From Ceratorhiza oryzae-sativae (lineage: Eukaryota > Basidiomycota > Agaricomycetes > Cantharellales > Ceratobasidiaceae), in NCBI GenBank assembly GCA_030998015.1, contig JARWMV010000195.1, positions 1-21,651 on the forward strand: a DNA stretch of 21,651 nucleotides, given 5' to 3'. Made by a program: the position numbers and the translations under genes. Within the stretch, counting starts at the first letter, position 1; the number at the start of each line of letters is the position of its first letter. This document shows positions 7,199 through 14,771 of the stretch, one piece after another. Under the pieces are notes generated by a model, which worked only from the letters and a program-made list of their open reading frames with translations, was not told the origin of the DNA and ran no database searches.

Positions 7199-8171
7199 AT
7201 GAAAAGAAATAGCATGACTCAAGCAGAACGATTACAGTTCTCTTTACCTCAAAATCTGAAAGACATTCTTGTCGGGCTTATCCTCGGGGACTCTCTTCGA
7301 ATATTCCCTTTTTTAATTCTAATAACAACTTTTGTATTTTATTGTGCTACGAAATTATTATTCTATATCGATTATACTCAATTAATTGAGTCTGATATAA
7401 ATTTGTATAGTCAACTATTCCTTTCTTCTTTAGTGCCTGTTAAAACCAAACGGCTAACAAAAAAGGAAAGAGAGGAATTTGTTATACCTGAAAATTTACG
7501 AGAAATCACTATAGACCCCCCAAACTGATGCAGCTACGCTGCATTGTTTGGGGGGGCTATAGCCCCCCAAAATACGCGGTCCCTACGGGCCAGCGTATTG
7601 GGGGTCTATAGGGTTATTATTAGGAGATTTGTCTGCACAGAAACAAACCATTAAAGGAAATGCTTATTTTAGATTTGAACAAGGAATAGTTCATAAAGAT
7701 TACCTTTACCATTTGTACGAACTATTTCAAACTTATTGTTCAAGTGCCCCAAAAATAACTAATCGTCTTCCTGACAGTAGAACAGGAAATGTATATTCTC
7801 GTGTTTCTTTTTTCACTTATTGCTTACCCTGTTTTACCGAGCTATATAATTTATTTTACATATCAGGTAAAAAGGTAGTTCCAAGCATTATAGAGGACTT
7901 GTTAACACCTTTGTCTTTAAGCTATTGGATAGCAGATGATGGTAGCTGGAATAAACCTGGCAAATATACCGTATTATGTACGGATTCTTTCACATTAGAA
8001 GAAGTTGAACTTTTAATTGAAGTTTTAAATAACAAATTTAACTTAAAATGCTACAAATGTAGACAAGGAACTTCTTACAGAATAATAATTCCTTCTTATT
8101 CAATTCCTGTTTTACGAAATTTGTTGGCGGCGCACATGGCTCCTATGATGCGACATAAAATAGGTTTATAG
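7199..8171 (+). pseudogene. LAGLIDADG_2-type homing endonuclease split by one B insertion
   Basis: ATG at 7199 starts a frame with an early motif-1-like segment (LKDILVGLILGDS), then a hydrophobic linker, LSSLVPVKTK and LREIT. A 97-bp insertion (7515-7611) splits motif 1. Skipping it continues IGLLLGDLSAQKQ in frame to TAG at 8171, about 291 residues in total. Downstream blocks are FRFEQGIVH, LYHLYELF, LPCFTELYNLFY, motif 2 (LSYWIADDGSW), CTDSFTLEEVELL and the C terminus MMRHKIGL. The doubled motif-1 segment suggests a truncated older HEG was overlaid by a second one. Such enzymes spread their own gene by cutting and repair. Apart from the insertion it looks recently intact. An intron around it was not identified. 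Confidence 0.85.
7509..7611 (+). mobile_element. B-type double-hairpin element with CTATAG target repeats
   Basis: Core 7515-7605 (91 bp) lies between CTATAG at 7509-7514 and 7606-7611. Hairpin 1 is ACCCCCCAAACTGATGCAGC with its complement, hairpin 2 is CCCCCCAAAATACGC with its complement, and the six bases between them (7552-7557) are again CTATAG. Removing 97 bp restores the HEG frame exactly (ITI-GLLLGDL). Confidence 0.9.
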
Positions 8172-8221
8172 TTTTATATATTATTATTATTAACAACAAA
8201 CCCCTCCTTATTTTCCCCAAG

Positions 8222-8303
8222 GAGTCGATATCCTGGCCTGTTTCAACTCGAAGAGTTGAAGCAGGCCTCGATCCTGGCCTCTCGAAGAGTTGAAGCAGGC
8301 CAC
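8222..8303. repeat. Hairpin replacing the N terminus of the next HEG
   Basis: Two CCTGGCC(TG)...GAAGAGTTGAAGCAGGCC stems in tandem, one nested with TTTCAACTCGAAGAGTTGAA. It ends just before the ATG at 8309, where relatives would have motif 1. Confidence 0.6.
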
Positions 8304-8308
8304 GGTAG

Positions 8309-8851
8309 ATGTGCATTCGTAAACGAAAAGCAAGTGTGAATGCAAGATTGCAATTTGAACAAAGTATTTTACATGAGGATTACTTGCTCCACCTTTATGA
8401 TTTGTTTAAAACTTATTGTTCTTCATTGCCCAAAACAACTAATCGACCGCCGCACAAAGTAACACGTAAAATATATACTAGAGTTACGTTTAATACCTTT
8501 TCCTTACCTTGCTTTAATGAACTCTATGATTTGTTCTATCCGAATGGGCAAAAAGTAGTTCCATTAAACATAGGGGAGTTGCTTACTCCTTTGTCTTTAG
8601 TTTACTGGCTTTGTGACGATGGTAGTTTTAATAAAAAAGACCGGGCATTGGTGCTAAGTACTCAAAGTTTCACTATTGCTGAGGTAGAACTTCTAGTTCA
8701 AGTTTTAACTGACAAATTCGGGTTAAAAAGCACAATTAATGCAAATAATGGTGGTTTTACAATCAGAATTTCAGCCAAATCAACACCGGTTTTACAATCC
8801 TTATTGAAGGACCTTATGCCATCCATGATGCTATACAAAATCGGGCTATAA
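8309..8851 (+). CDS. LAGLIDADG_2-type homing endonuclease, lacking motif 1
   Basis: Open frame of 180 residues, ATG to TAA. It starts CIRKRKASVNARLQFEQ, which aligns just after the GDLY of motif 1 in relatives, so the first catalytic motif is missing and the N terminus has been replaced by hairpin DNA. Remaining blocks are complete: YLLHLYDLFKTYC, HKVTRKIYTRVTFNT, SLPCFNELYDLFY, QKVVPLNIGELLTPLSL, motif 2 (VYWLCDDGS), STQSFTIAEVELLVQVL, and C terminus MMLYKIGL. Monomeric LAGLIDADG enzymes need both motifs, so cleavage activity is doubtful. It could be a decaying gene or a DNA-binding remnant. It follows the previous HEG by 137 bp and is about half identical to it by eye. Confidence 0.85.
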   Translation: MCIRKRKASVNARLQFEQSILHEDYLLHLYDLFKTYCSSLPKTTNRPPHKVTRKIYTRVTFNTFSLPCFNELYDLFYPNGQKVVPLNIGELLTPLSLVYWLCDDGSFNKKDRALVLSTQSFTIAEVELLVQVLTDKFGLKSTINANNGGFTIRISAKSTPVLQSLLKDLMPSMMLYKIGL

Positions 8852-9159
8852 AATATAGTAATAATTTAGCCTGCCAAAATAAATACATCAGAAAATACCT
8901 CTAAGGCCGACACAGGCGTCAATTGCCACCGTCGACCCCCCAAACTGATGCAGCTATGCTGCATTGTTTGGGGGGGTGATGGCACTCCCAATACGCTGGC
9001 CCGTAGGGCGTGCCTTACAGGCTTGGTAACGCATTGGGAGGCCGTCGTGTTGGTATAACCGCGCCTAAATTCATACCCCAATTTATCTGTCGGCGTAGCC
9101 GCCGGACCATAACCATGGTTCAGGCCCATGATCCGCCGCCGTATGGACTCTAGGGCTGC
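8852..9159. other. Intergenic DNA with one B element
   Basis: 8852-8928 is A+T-rich and follows the HEG stop. 8929-9047 is a B element. 9048-9159 has short GC hairpins; CCGCCGTATGGACT near 9134 recurs near 20990. No gene seen. Confidence 0.55.
8929..9047 (+). mobile_element. B-type double-hairpin element with CCGTCG target repeats
   Basis: CCGTCG at 8929-8934 and 9042-9047 flank ACCCCCCAAACTGATGCAG... and a second hairpin TCCCAATACG...GCATTGGGA. The bases between the hairpins are TGATGG, which pair with CCGTCG when two G-T pairs are allowed. Confidence 0.82.
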
Positions 9160-9381
9160 CCGCCGGCGTTAGAGGGAATCCTCAGATGAGGTAGCCTTGA
9201 CCATGAGTCTCATGGTCCAGGCTACCTCCCATAAAGATTCCCTCGTAGAAAATGACGACCGTTCGTCATTTTCAGCCGGCGGCTAAATATCGATATTATG
9301 CCGCGCACTAGCAATCGCAAACGGTTGCGATTGCTCACGTTGGTTGGTGGGACAAGTCCCACCAGCAACTAACGCGCGCGG
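9160..9381 (+). repeat. Family A element, copy 9 (long)
   Basis: Complete 222-bp forward copy between GGGCTGC and GCTGGCTG. No target duplication. Confidence 0.95.
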
Positions 9382-9905
9382 GCTGGCTGAAATTGTTGCA
9401 CGTACGTGCAACAACTTCACGCTTGTAGAGGAGACGGCTCCGAAGCTTGAGTTAAATCATGCAAGCATGATTATTTCCTCAAGCTGCCCTAGAGGGACAG
9501 GAGGCGGCGGAAGGGCCGGCGGACGATCGTGCAAGCACGATCCTCCGCCGGCCCTGTTAAATGAACCCTCGTCGAATCGGTTTAGTGCGTCCCTGCCGGA
9601 CATCTTCGATGACCGAGCAGGGAACGTGCGGAGATTCCAGCGTACACCTGACCCGTTGGGGAATGGGGCACGAGGCCGGCCCTCTGGCGGTGAGCCTGCT
9701 CCCGTTAACCTAGATACCAGGGCCGACGATCTTAGAGAGAAAGAACGCCGATCGAGGCGAGTATGGATCATATGGGGGTAACAACCGACCGAAGGTTGCG
9801 GACTATGACTGGTCCTTGCCCAAATTTGTCTGGCCTCTATCTCGGTCAACATCGTTCCGTGGTTTGCTTCCATGCAAGATTTATAAAATCTTGCTGGACC
9901 TGTAT
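9382..9905. other. Hairpin-rich non-coding DNA
   Basis: Contains an inverted half of module G (about 9390-9453), an ATCATGCAAGCATGAT hairpin, a long GGGCCGGCGGACGATCG palindrome (9513-9554), and 9588-9618 matching 5003-5033 inverted. Open frames on both strands here are by-products of GC-rich palindromes. Confidence 0.5.
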
Positions 9906-10127
9906 CCGCCGGCGTTAGAGGGAATCCTCAGATGAGGTAGCCTTGACCATGAGTCTCATGGTCCAGGCTACCTCCCATAAAGATTCCCTCGTAGAAAATG
10001 ACGACCGTTCGTCATTTTCAGCCGGCGGCTAAATATCGATATTATGCCGCGCACTAGCAATCGCAAACGGTTGCGATTGCTCACGTTGGTTGGTGGGACA
10101 AGTCCCACCAGCAACTAACGCGCGCGG
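9906..10127 (+). repeat. Family A element, copy 10 (long)
   Basis: Complete forward copy, left flank GACCTGTAT, right flank a D unit. Mirror of copy 18. Confidence 0.95.
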
Positions 10128-10128
10128 G

Positions 10129-10338
10129 CCCCCGCTCTATCGGCTAAAATCTTAGGTGTAACCCAAGATTTCAGCCGCCCTGCCTAGAGAACTGCGCTTT
10201 AGCGCACGTCTTGGCAGGGGTAATAAAGCGGAGGGTCAACGACCCGTGGGCATTGTTAACGAGGCCGCGTTCGCGGCGAGCCGCGCGCACGCCAGGGCCG
10301 CCTTGGCAAGCCAAGGCGTTCGCAGGCGTGCACGGGTC
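10129..10338 (+). repeat. D-type unit with nested CCTGCC hairpin
   Basis: Runs CCCCCGCTCTATCGGC to GTGCACGGGTC. The first stem contains a TCTTAGGTGTAACCCAAGA hairpin plus the same CCTGCC...GGCAGG module that sits inside the ATCGAT hairpin at 4800-4860. The segment after the first hairpin reads GGGCATTG here, but GGGTATGG in the other D copies. Confidence 0.8.
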
Positions 10339-10510
10339 CCGCCGGCGTTAGAGGGAATCCTAAAGATTCCCTCGTAGAAAATGACGACCGTTCGTCATTT
10401 TCAGCCGGCGGCTAAATATCGATATTATGCCGCGCACTAGCAATCGCAAACGGTTGCGATTGCTCACGTTGGTTGGTGGGACAAGTCCCACCAGCAACTA
10501 ACGCGCGCGG
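10339..10510 (+). repeat. Family A element, copy 11 (short)
   Basis: Complete forward copy joined to the D unit at GCACGGGTC. Mirror of copy 17. Confidence 0.95.
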
Positions 10511-10716
10511 ACGCTAAACCACGGTTCGACTCAAGCTTCGGAGCCGTCTGTGTACGGCTTAAGCCGCACACAGACGTCTCCTCTACAAGCGTGAAATTGT
10601 TGCACGTACGTGCAACAACTTCAGAGTAGTTGACACGAGATAGGGTAGGGGAACTTAAGTTCTCCTTCTTCCCGTCTGCGGCCGTGTTCCTGGAACACGA
10701 CCACAGACGCAGGTGA

Positions 10717-10840
10717 CCCCCAAACTGCCATTTCTTGACAATTCCTTAGGAATTGTCAAGGAGCCTGATTCCGAGCTGCATCAGTTTGGGGGGTCAATGG
10801 CGCCACAAGTCTTGTGGCGCGCATTGCAATCATTGGGGAG
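10717..10840. mobile_element. Nested B modules
   Basis: Outer GACCCCCAAACTG...CAGTTTGGGGGGTC hairpin enclosing CTTGACAATTCCTTAGG and its complement, followed by GGCGCCACAAG/CTTGTGGCGC and CAATCATTGGGG. These are the same building blocks as 2826-2995, in a different order. Confidence 0.6.
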
Positions 10841-11125
10841 CAGCTGAAAGGGAAGAACCTGGGTACCCCGCTTAGGCCGCCCTTCGGGCGATCAAAGAGC
10901 GTTAGAAGTGAGGGCAAAAGTGCGGTAACGAAATTTGACCGAGCCCTTCGGGGCTGAAGTAAAAACGCTCTTACGGATAGTGGTATCCCTTCGGAGTTTT
11001 CCCCAAAGACCGCGCCTTTCTGAGCATCATGGTCAAAAATCATGCATGGCAACGGCCTCCCAATGCGTTACCAAGCCTGTAAGGCACGCCCTACGGGCCA
11101 GCGTATTGGGAGTGCCATTACCCGG

Positions 11126-11278
11126 GGTGGTTTTGGGCCCTAGTGCCCCCCAAACATGTGCAGCTACGCTGCATTGTTTGGGGGGCATCCACCCCCCAAA
11201 TGAAGCAATTACGGGGCCTCTAAAATAGCTTTGCTATTTTAAGTGGCCCCTAATTGCATCATTGGGGGTCTACGGGCA
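11126..11278 (+). repeat. 153-bp direct repeat, copy 1
   Basis: Same as 17028-17180 (offset 5902). It consists of a GCCCCCCAAACATG B-type hairpin followed by a CCCCCCAAATGAAGCAATTA hairpin that encloses TAAAATAGC/GCTATTTTA. Confidence 0.85.
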
Positions 11279-11621
11279 CTCTTTGCCCAACTATCTGGGA
11301 TCTTCTGGTAATAAAAAAAAATAACACCCAGAACCCTTGAACACATGTCCTGGGGCTCTGGATTGAATTTTCCTTACCTTGCTAGGTACGCTGCTGAATC
11401 GGCGATCGTAAGCTCGTTTTCATTGTTGAGGTAACTCAACTTCTGAAAACGATCGGTTTGTATTACTCGGTTTCAGCTAGATCAAATAAAAACAAAAATA
11501 AACTTCTGGCTAGCTGGTGCAATAAAGTGTTCCATCAATACCCTAGTCAAATTGTGGTTAAGTTTCAAGGAAAACCTATCCTGTATAAAAATAAAATACT
11601 GGATTCAGCCTTTTTCGCCTC

Positions 11622-11745
11622 GACTGTGGGCGGCTTTAGCCGCCCACAGGCTCCGGCCCCTCCAAACAATGCAGCGTAGCTGCACATGTTTGGGGGGCAG
11701 AAGTCTGCGGTCGTGTTCATGGAACAAGACCACAGACGAGGTAAA
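11622..11745 (+). repeat. Hairpin cluster repeated downstream of nad6, copy 1
   Basis: TGTGGGCGGC/GCCGCCCACA, a B-type CAAACAATGCAGC hairpin and TCTGCGGTCGTGTTC/GACCACAGA. A second copy at about 14017-14128 has lost ~15 bp from the B-type hairpin. Confidence 0.8.
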
Positions 11746-11795
11746 AACAAATATTTAGAAATGCGAAAGCATAGGCACAATTAAACAAAAAAAAA

Positions 11796-12473
11796 ATGAT
11801 AAACAACTTTTTATTAGACGTGTTAGCCGCTGGAGCTATCTTATCAGGTATTTTAGTTATTACTTCTAAAAACCCTGTAATTGCTGTACTTTTCTTAATT
11901 TCAGCTTTCTGCAACGCCGCAGGTTACCTAATCTTACTTGGAGTGGGCTTTGTAGGTATTTCATACATAATAGTCTACATTGGAGCCATAGCTGTGCTTT
12001 TCCTATTTGTAATTATGATGATTAATATTAATTTATCTGACATACTGGACATTGGAAGTCAGTATACAAAAAACCTACCTTTGGCTTTAACTGTAGGTTT
12101 TCTATTTACATATGAGATTTTCACAGTAATTCCCGTGAACTTCGGTAAAGTTGCTATATTAAATCTGCCTTTGGAATTATTAACTTATTTAAATGGATTA
12201 CTATACGGTTCAACCGTTCCTTCAATATCTGATGTAAATATTTCCCAAAATCCGTATACTTGGGACATTTCAAGTTTTAGTTTCCTACAAGTAGAATCAT
12301 TGGGCCACGGACTGTACACCTATGGAGCCCCATTGTTCATTTTATGTAGTATAATACTATTGCTTTCGATGTTGGCTCCTATTTCAGTTGTCCATTTAAA
12401 ATCAAGTAATAACCAAAAAACTTATCAAACTTCTAACCCCTCCCAAACCAGAAACTCTATTTCATTTAATTGA
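11796..12473 (+). CDS. nad6: NADH dehydrogenase subunit 6
   Basis: 225 residues, ATG to TGA, within the usual fungal ND6 size range (slightly long). ND6 is a membrane subunit of respiratory complex I in the inner membrane, part of the proton-translocating arm. Hydrophobic segments lie at about residues 5-23, 27-48, 50-76, 92-112 and 175-198. The third includes GISYIIVYIGAIAVLFLFV, the conserved ND6 signature. The C-terminal tail after APISVVHLK is polar and longer than in many fungi. The only stop is TGA; the frame after it stays open for more than 130 codons into a HEG. If UGA were read as Trp, nad6 would be fused to that HEG. Conserved Trp codons nearby are TGG, so I treat TGA as stop. Confidence 0.96.
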   Translation: MINNFLLDVLAAGAILSGILVITSKNPVIAVLFLISAFCNAAGYLILLGVGFVGISYIIVYIGAIAVLFLFVIMMININLSDILDIGSQYTKNLPLALTVGFLFTYEIFTVIPVNFGKVAILNLPLELLTYLNGLLYGSTVPSISDVNISQNPYTWDISSFSFLQVESLGHGLYTYGAPLFILCSIILLLSMLAPISVVHLKSSNNQKTYQTSNPSQTRNSISFN

Positions 12474-12875
12474 ACAAGATCAGTTAAACATAATCTTGGG
12501 CTCAACTCCGGTAATAGAGCTTCTTACCATACATCTTCTTACTCGGGTAAATTAGATCCTTGGGCTGTTACAGGTCTAGTGGATGCTGAGGGCTATTTTG
12601 GTTTCACTATTACAAAAAAAAGTGGGAGAAAACTAGGTTTCGAACTAAAACCCCAATTTTGTCTTCACATGCATGCTAGAGAGTATGATCTACTTGTCAG
12701 TTTAAAAGAATTCTTTGGGGTAGGTACAGTCACTTTAAGAAGTAAAGACGCGTATTATGCTGTATATTCTAAAAGGGATCTCGAAATTATTGTTCAACAT
12801 TTTAAACTATTCCCTTTATTGACCTCAAAAAGAAATAGTTTCTTTATATTTTTAATTGTTTTTGATATGTTCTGT
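12474..12875 (+). pseudogene. LAGLIDADG_1-type homing endonuclease, in frame after nad6, cut by A copy 12
   Basis: Reading continues in the nad6 frame directly after its TGA: a polar linker, then motif 1 (LDPWAVTGLVDAEGYF), LKPQFCLHMHAREYDLL, FFGVGTVTL, YAVYSKRDLEIIVQHF and FPLLTSKRNSF. This is the usual N-terminal half of LAGLIDADG_1 enzymes. There is no in-frame ATG between the nad6 stop and motif 1. The HEG ends at FDMFC, where A copy 12 enters. 13049-13086 continues with HLSVEGFMRAVS, the block expected next in the family, in a shifted frame. HEGs attached to the 3' end of mitochondrial genes are known (for example beside atp6 in Allomyces). This copy is now broken. Confidence 0.85.
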
Positions 12876-13047
12876 CCGCCGGCGTTAGAGGGAATCCTAA
12901 AGATTCCCTCGTAGAAAATGACGACCGTTCGTCATTTTCAGCCGGCGGCTAAATATCGATATTATGCCGCGCACTAGCAATCGCAAACGGTTGCGATTGC
13001 TCACGTTGGTTGGTGGGACAAGTCCCACCAGCAACTAACGCGCGCGG
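12876..13047 (+). repeat. Family A element, copy 12 (short) inside HEG
   Basis: Complete forward copy splitting the nad6-linked HEG between its LLTSKRNSF region and HLSVEG block. Flanks are TTCTGT and ACATCT, with no direct duplication. Confidence 0.95.
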
Positions 13048-13048
13048 A

Positions 13049-13086
13049 CATCTTTCTGTGGAAGGTTTCATGAGAGCTGTTTCATA
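13049..13086 (+). pseudogene. HEG fragment (HLSVEGF block)
   Basis: Thirteen codons, HLSVEGFMRAVSY, matching the (E)HLTxEG block that follows the first half in LAGLIDADG_1 enzymes. Bounded by A copy 12 and a D-A compound. Confidence 0.7.
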
Positions 13087-13504
13087 CCCCCGCTTAGGGT
13101 CAACCAGCATTGTATTTATATATAAATACATGCTGTTGACCCGTGGGTATGGATATCGAGGCCGCGTTCGCGGCGAGGTATTGCGAGGTACCCTGGAACT
13201 TTAAGTTCCAGGGTACCTCGGAATCAGACGCCGCGCGCACGCCAGGGCCGCCTTGGCTTACATTGACCTTAAGGTCAATATGAGCCAAGCTTGCTTGGCT
13301 TAAGCCAAGGCGTTCGCAGGCGTGCACGGGTCCCGCCGGCGTTAGAGGGAATCCTAAAGATTCCCTCGTAGAAAATGACGACCGTTCGTCATTTTCAGCC
13401 GGCGGCTAAATATCGATATTATGCCGCGCACTAGCAATCGCAAACGGTTGCGATTGCTCACGTTGGTTGGTGGGACAAGTCCCACCAGCAACTAACGCGC
13501 GCGG
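13087..13504 (+). mobile_element. 418-bp D-A compound element, copy 1
   Basis: D unit 13087-13332 (246 bp) plus A copy 13. The same compound with about two substitutions lies at 17925-18342 inside an unrelated HEG. Both begin right after CATA. This suggests D-A moves or is copied as one unit. Confidence 0.85.
13333..13504 (+). repeat. Family A element, copy 13 (short)
   Basis: Right part of the 418-bp compound; follows GCACGGGTC. Confidence 0.95.
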
Positions 13505-13755
13505 AAACTATCTTAACAGACCATTAGAACCCGAGACATTAAACTCTATCACAGGGATTTACGGAAAACTACCATTGACCCCCCAAACTGATGCAGCTAT
13601 GCTGCATTGTTTGGGGGGGTAATGGCCCTCCCAATACGTTGGCCTTACAGGCTTGGTAACGCATTGGGAGGTCATTGTTAATCTTACCGCCTGTTGTAAA
13701 GTATTCTAGTGTAACTATTCCAAGTCCTTGGTGGGTTATTGGGTTTATATCCGGA
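13505..13755 (+). pseudogene. LAGLIDADG_1 HEG fragment X (linker and motif 2), split by B insertion
   Basis: LNRPLEPETLNSITGIYG, then KLPL, a B insertion (13578-13677 with its target copy), then LILPPVVKYSS and motif 2 SPWWVIGFISG. Removing the insertion restores the frame, as confirmed by fragment Z at 16597 which reads IYGALLELILTPVIKY uninterrupted. The fragment ends at the Gly of GFISG, just before the acidic residue expected next. It may be the second half of the nad6-linked HEG, displaced by the insertions. Confidence 0.8.
13573..13677 (+). mobile_element. B-type double-hairpin element with CATTG target repeats
   Basis: Core 13578-13672 (95 bp) between CATTG at 13573-13577 and 13673-13677. 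Hairpin 1 is ACCCCCCAAACTGATGCAGC with its complement, hairpin 2 TCCCAATACG...GCATTGGGA. TAATGG sits between the hairpins and is complementary to the left flank CCATTG, with one G-T pair. Confidence 0.9.
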
Positions 13756-14006
13756 CAATCTAAATAAAGGTTTGCCTGAAGAATTGAAAATAGCGTTCAC
13801 AAATGTTGTCCCTGTAGACCCCCAATGATTACATTATTGGGGGGCTACTGCCCCTCAAACAATGCAGCGTAGCTGCACATGTTTGGGGGTCAGTAGAGAG
13901 ACCAGAGTATGGTTTCAACTGGTCCAGTTGCATGGTGGTCCAGTTGCATGGTGGTCCAGATGGAAATATACCTTATCCTATGTGGATCTCCGGGTTTGTT
14001 TCTGGA
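13756..14006 (+). pseudogene. LAGLIDADG_1 HEG fragment Y, split by B insertion
   Basis: Starts LNKGLPEELKIAFTNVVPV, which in the family precedes the RPL...motif 2 region, so it is out of order relative to fragment X and is probably from another HEG copy. A B-type insertion follows at about 13817-13898. Then RPEYGF and, after two 16-bp tandem units (GGTCCAGTTGCATGGT), NIPYPMWISGFVSG, a second LAGLIDADG motif 2. It ends at the same Gly as fragment X and is followed by K and a stop. Confidence 0.75.
13813..13902 (+). mobile_element. B-type insertion in fragment Y
   Basis: GTAG-ACCCCCAATGATTACATTATTGGGGG, a linker, then CCCTCAAACAATGCAGC and complement, ending GGGGGTCAGTAG. GTAG or similar appears at both ends (13813-13818 and 13894-13902). 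Confidence 0.65.
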
Positions 14007-14106
14007 AAATGATAACCTCGACTGTGGGCGGCTTTAGCCGCCCACAGGCTCCGGGCAGCGTAGCTGCACATGTTTGGGGGGCAGAAGTCTGCGGTCGTGT
14101 TCCTGG

Positions 14107-14481
14107 AACAAGACCACAGACGAGGTAGAAATAGTAATTCAAGTTTTTATCCTTAAAAATAAATTATTTGAAACTAATCTTAGTTACGAGGCTAACTTTT
14201 TTTAAAAGTTTATTTCTGAGTTGTCTCCTAATGATAAATATCCATTTAGGAAGACAAGCCAACTTTTAGGTCCGGGGTTCCAAGATTGGTCTTTCTGTCT
14301 CCGAGGGCTCCAGTGATGGACTCCTCAGCCGGGAAGTCGATTTGAGCTTTACTTCTATCCAGATATGGAAGAAACCGGACCTTTGGATTCTATTGTTCTC
14401 CGTATAGAGATGTAGACGATTCCAAAGTTAGGTCAGATTCCTAAAATTTGAAGAAAGTTTTGAGTCCTATAATCGCCTGAA
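14107..14481. other. Single-copy A+T-moderate DNA, unrecognised
   Basis: Little palindrome content compared with its surroundings and no long frame. AGGTCCGGGG near 14269 and ACCGGACCTTTGG near 14374 could pair, enclosing CCGAGGGCTCC...GGACTCCTCAGCCGG, so a structured RNA or decayed intron is possible. I found no tRNA, RNase P or group I signature. Confidence 0.4.
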
Positions 14482-14707
14482 TCATACCCCCGCTTATCGG
14501 CTGAAATCTTAGGTGTAACCCAAGATTTCAGCCGATAAGCGGAGGGTCAACGACCCGTGGGTATGGTTATCGAGGCCGCGTTCGCGGCGAGGTATTGCGA
14601 GGTACCCTGGAACTTTCAGTTCCAGGGTACCTAGGAATCAGACGCCGCGCGCACGCCAGGGCCGCCTTGGCTTAAGCCAAGGCGTTCGCAGGCGTGCACG
14701 GGTCATA
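14482..14707 (+). mobile_element. D-type double-hairpin unit with TCATA target repeats
   Basis: TCATA at 14482-14486 and 14703-14707 flank a 216-bp D unit without an A copy. The first stem encloses ATCGGCTGAAATCTTAGG; after it comes GGGTATGG, whose TATG is the complement of the CATA in the flank. The rest holds CGCGGCC, GGTACCCTGGAAC and CCTTGGCTTAAGCC hairpins. Confidence 0.82.
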
Positions 14708-14771
14708 AATTGTGTGGCAAATAGGGTATTCAAAACAACATAACTCGTGTTTTCACCTTTTTAATTTTTAA

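Larger units (their letters stand above)
9828..10653 (+). repeat. 826-bp inverted repeat (IR2), left arm
   Basis: Pairs base for base with 18516-19341 (coordinate sum 29169, no indel seen). It holds A copies 10 and 11, a D unit and module G. The 7.9 kb between the arms contains nad6 and several HEG remnants. Confidence 0.92.
10511..11795. other. Long repeat-filled leader upstream of nad6
   Basis: Holds module G (10527-10617), a CTGCGG...CCACAG hairpin, nested B modules (10717-10840), an E hairpin (10869-10902), a C-type hairpin (about 11047-11118), the 153-bp repeat 11126-11278, and single-copy DNA at 11280-11620. A stretch near 11366-11383 (TTTTCCTTACCTTGCT) matches the SLPC-coding part of HEGs and may be a scrap of one. 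11458-11610 is open (for example KVFHQYPSQIVVKFQG) but I recognise no family. No clear promoter. Confidence 0.5.

Noticed and set aside
2412..8171. Translational bypassing (as known in Magnusiomyces mitochondria) or splicing of the hairpin inserts
   Set aside because: The inserts are in decayed HEGs, not in nad6 or nad4L, many remove codons, and no common take-off/landing codon pair is seen. Pseudogenisation is simpler, though the precise 7515-7611 insert deserves a cDNA check.
9344..9873. Overlapping 138-145 codon frames on both strands
   Set aside because: They start in an A element and run through GC-rich palindromes. Low stop density follows from base composition.
11458..11610. Fragment of a ribosomal protein or HEG (KVFHQYPSQIVVKFQG)
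   Set aside because: Looks protein-like in composition but I cannot match it to a family, so it is left as unrecognised.
12474..12875. UGA read as Trp, giving a nad6-HEG fusion protein
   Set aside because: All conserved Trp positions use TGG. The fusion is kept only as a possibility by readthrough.
14200..14470. RNase P RNA or 5S rRNA
   Set aside because: GGGAAGTCGATTTG only weakly recalls the RNase P P4 strand, and no matching partner strand or 5S core was found.
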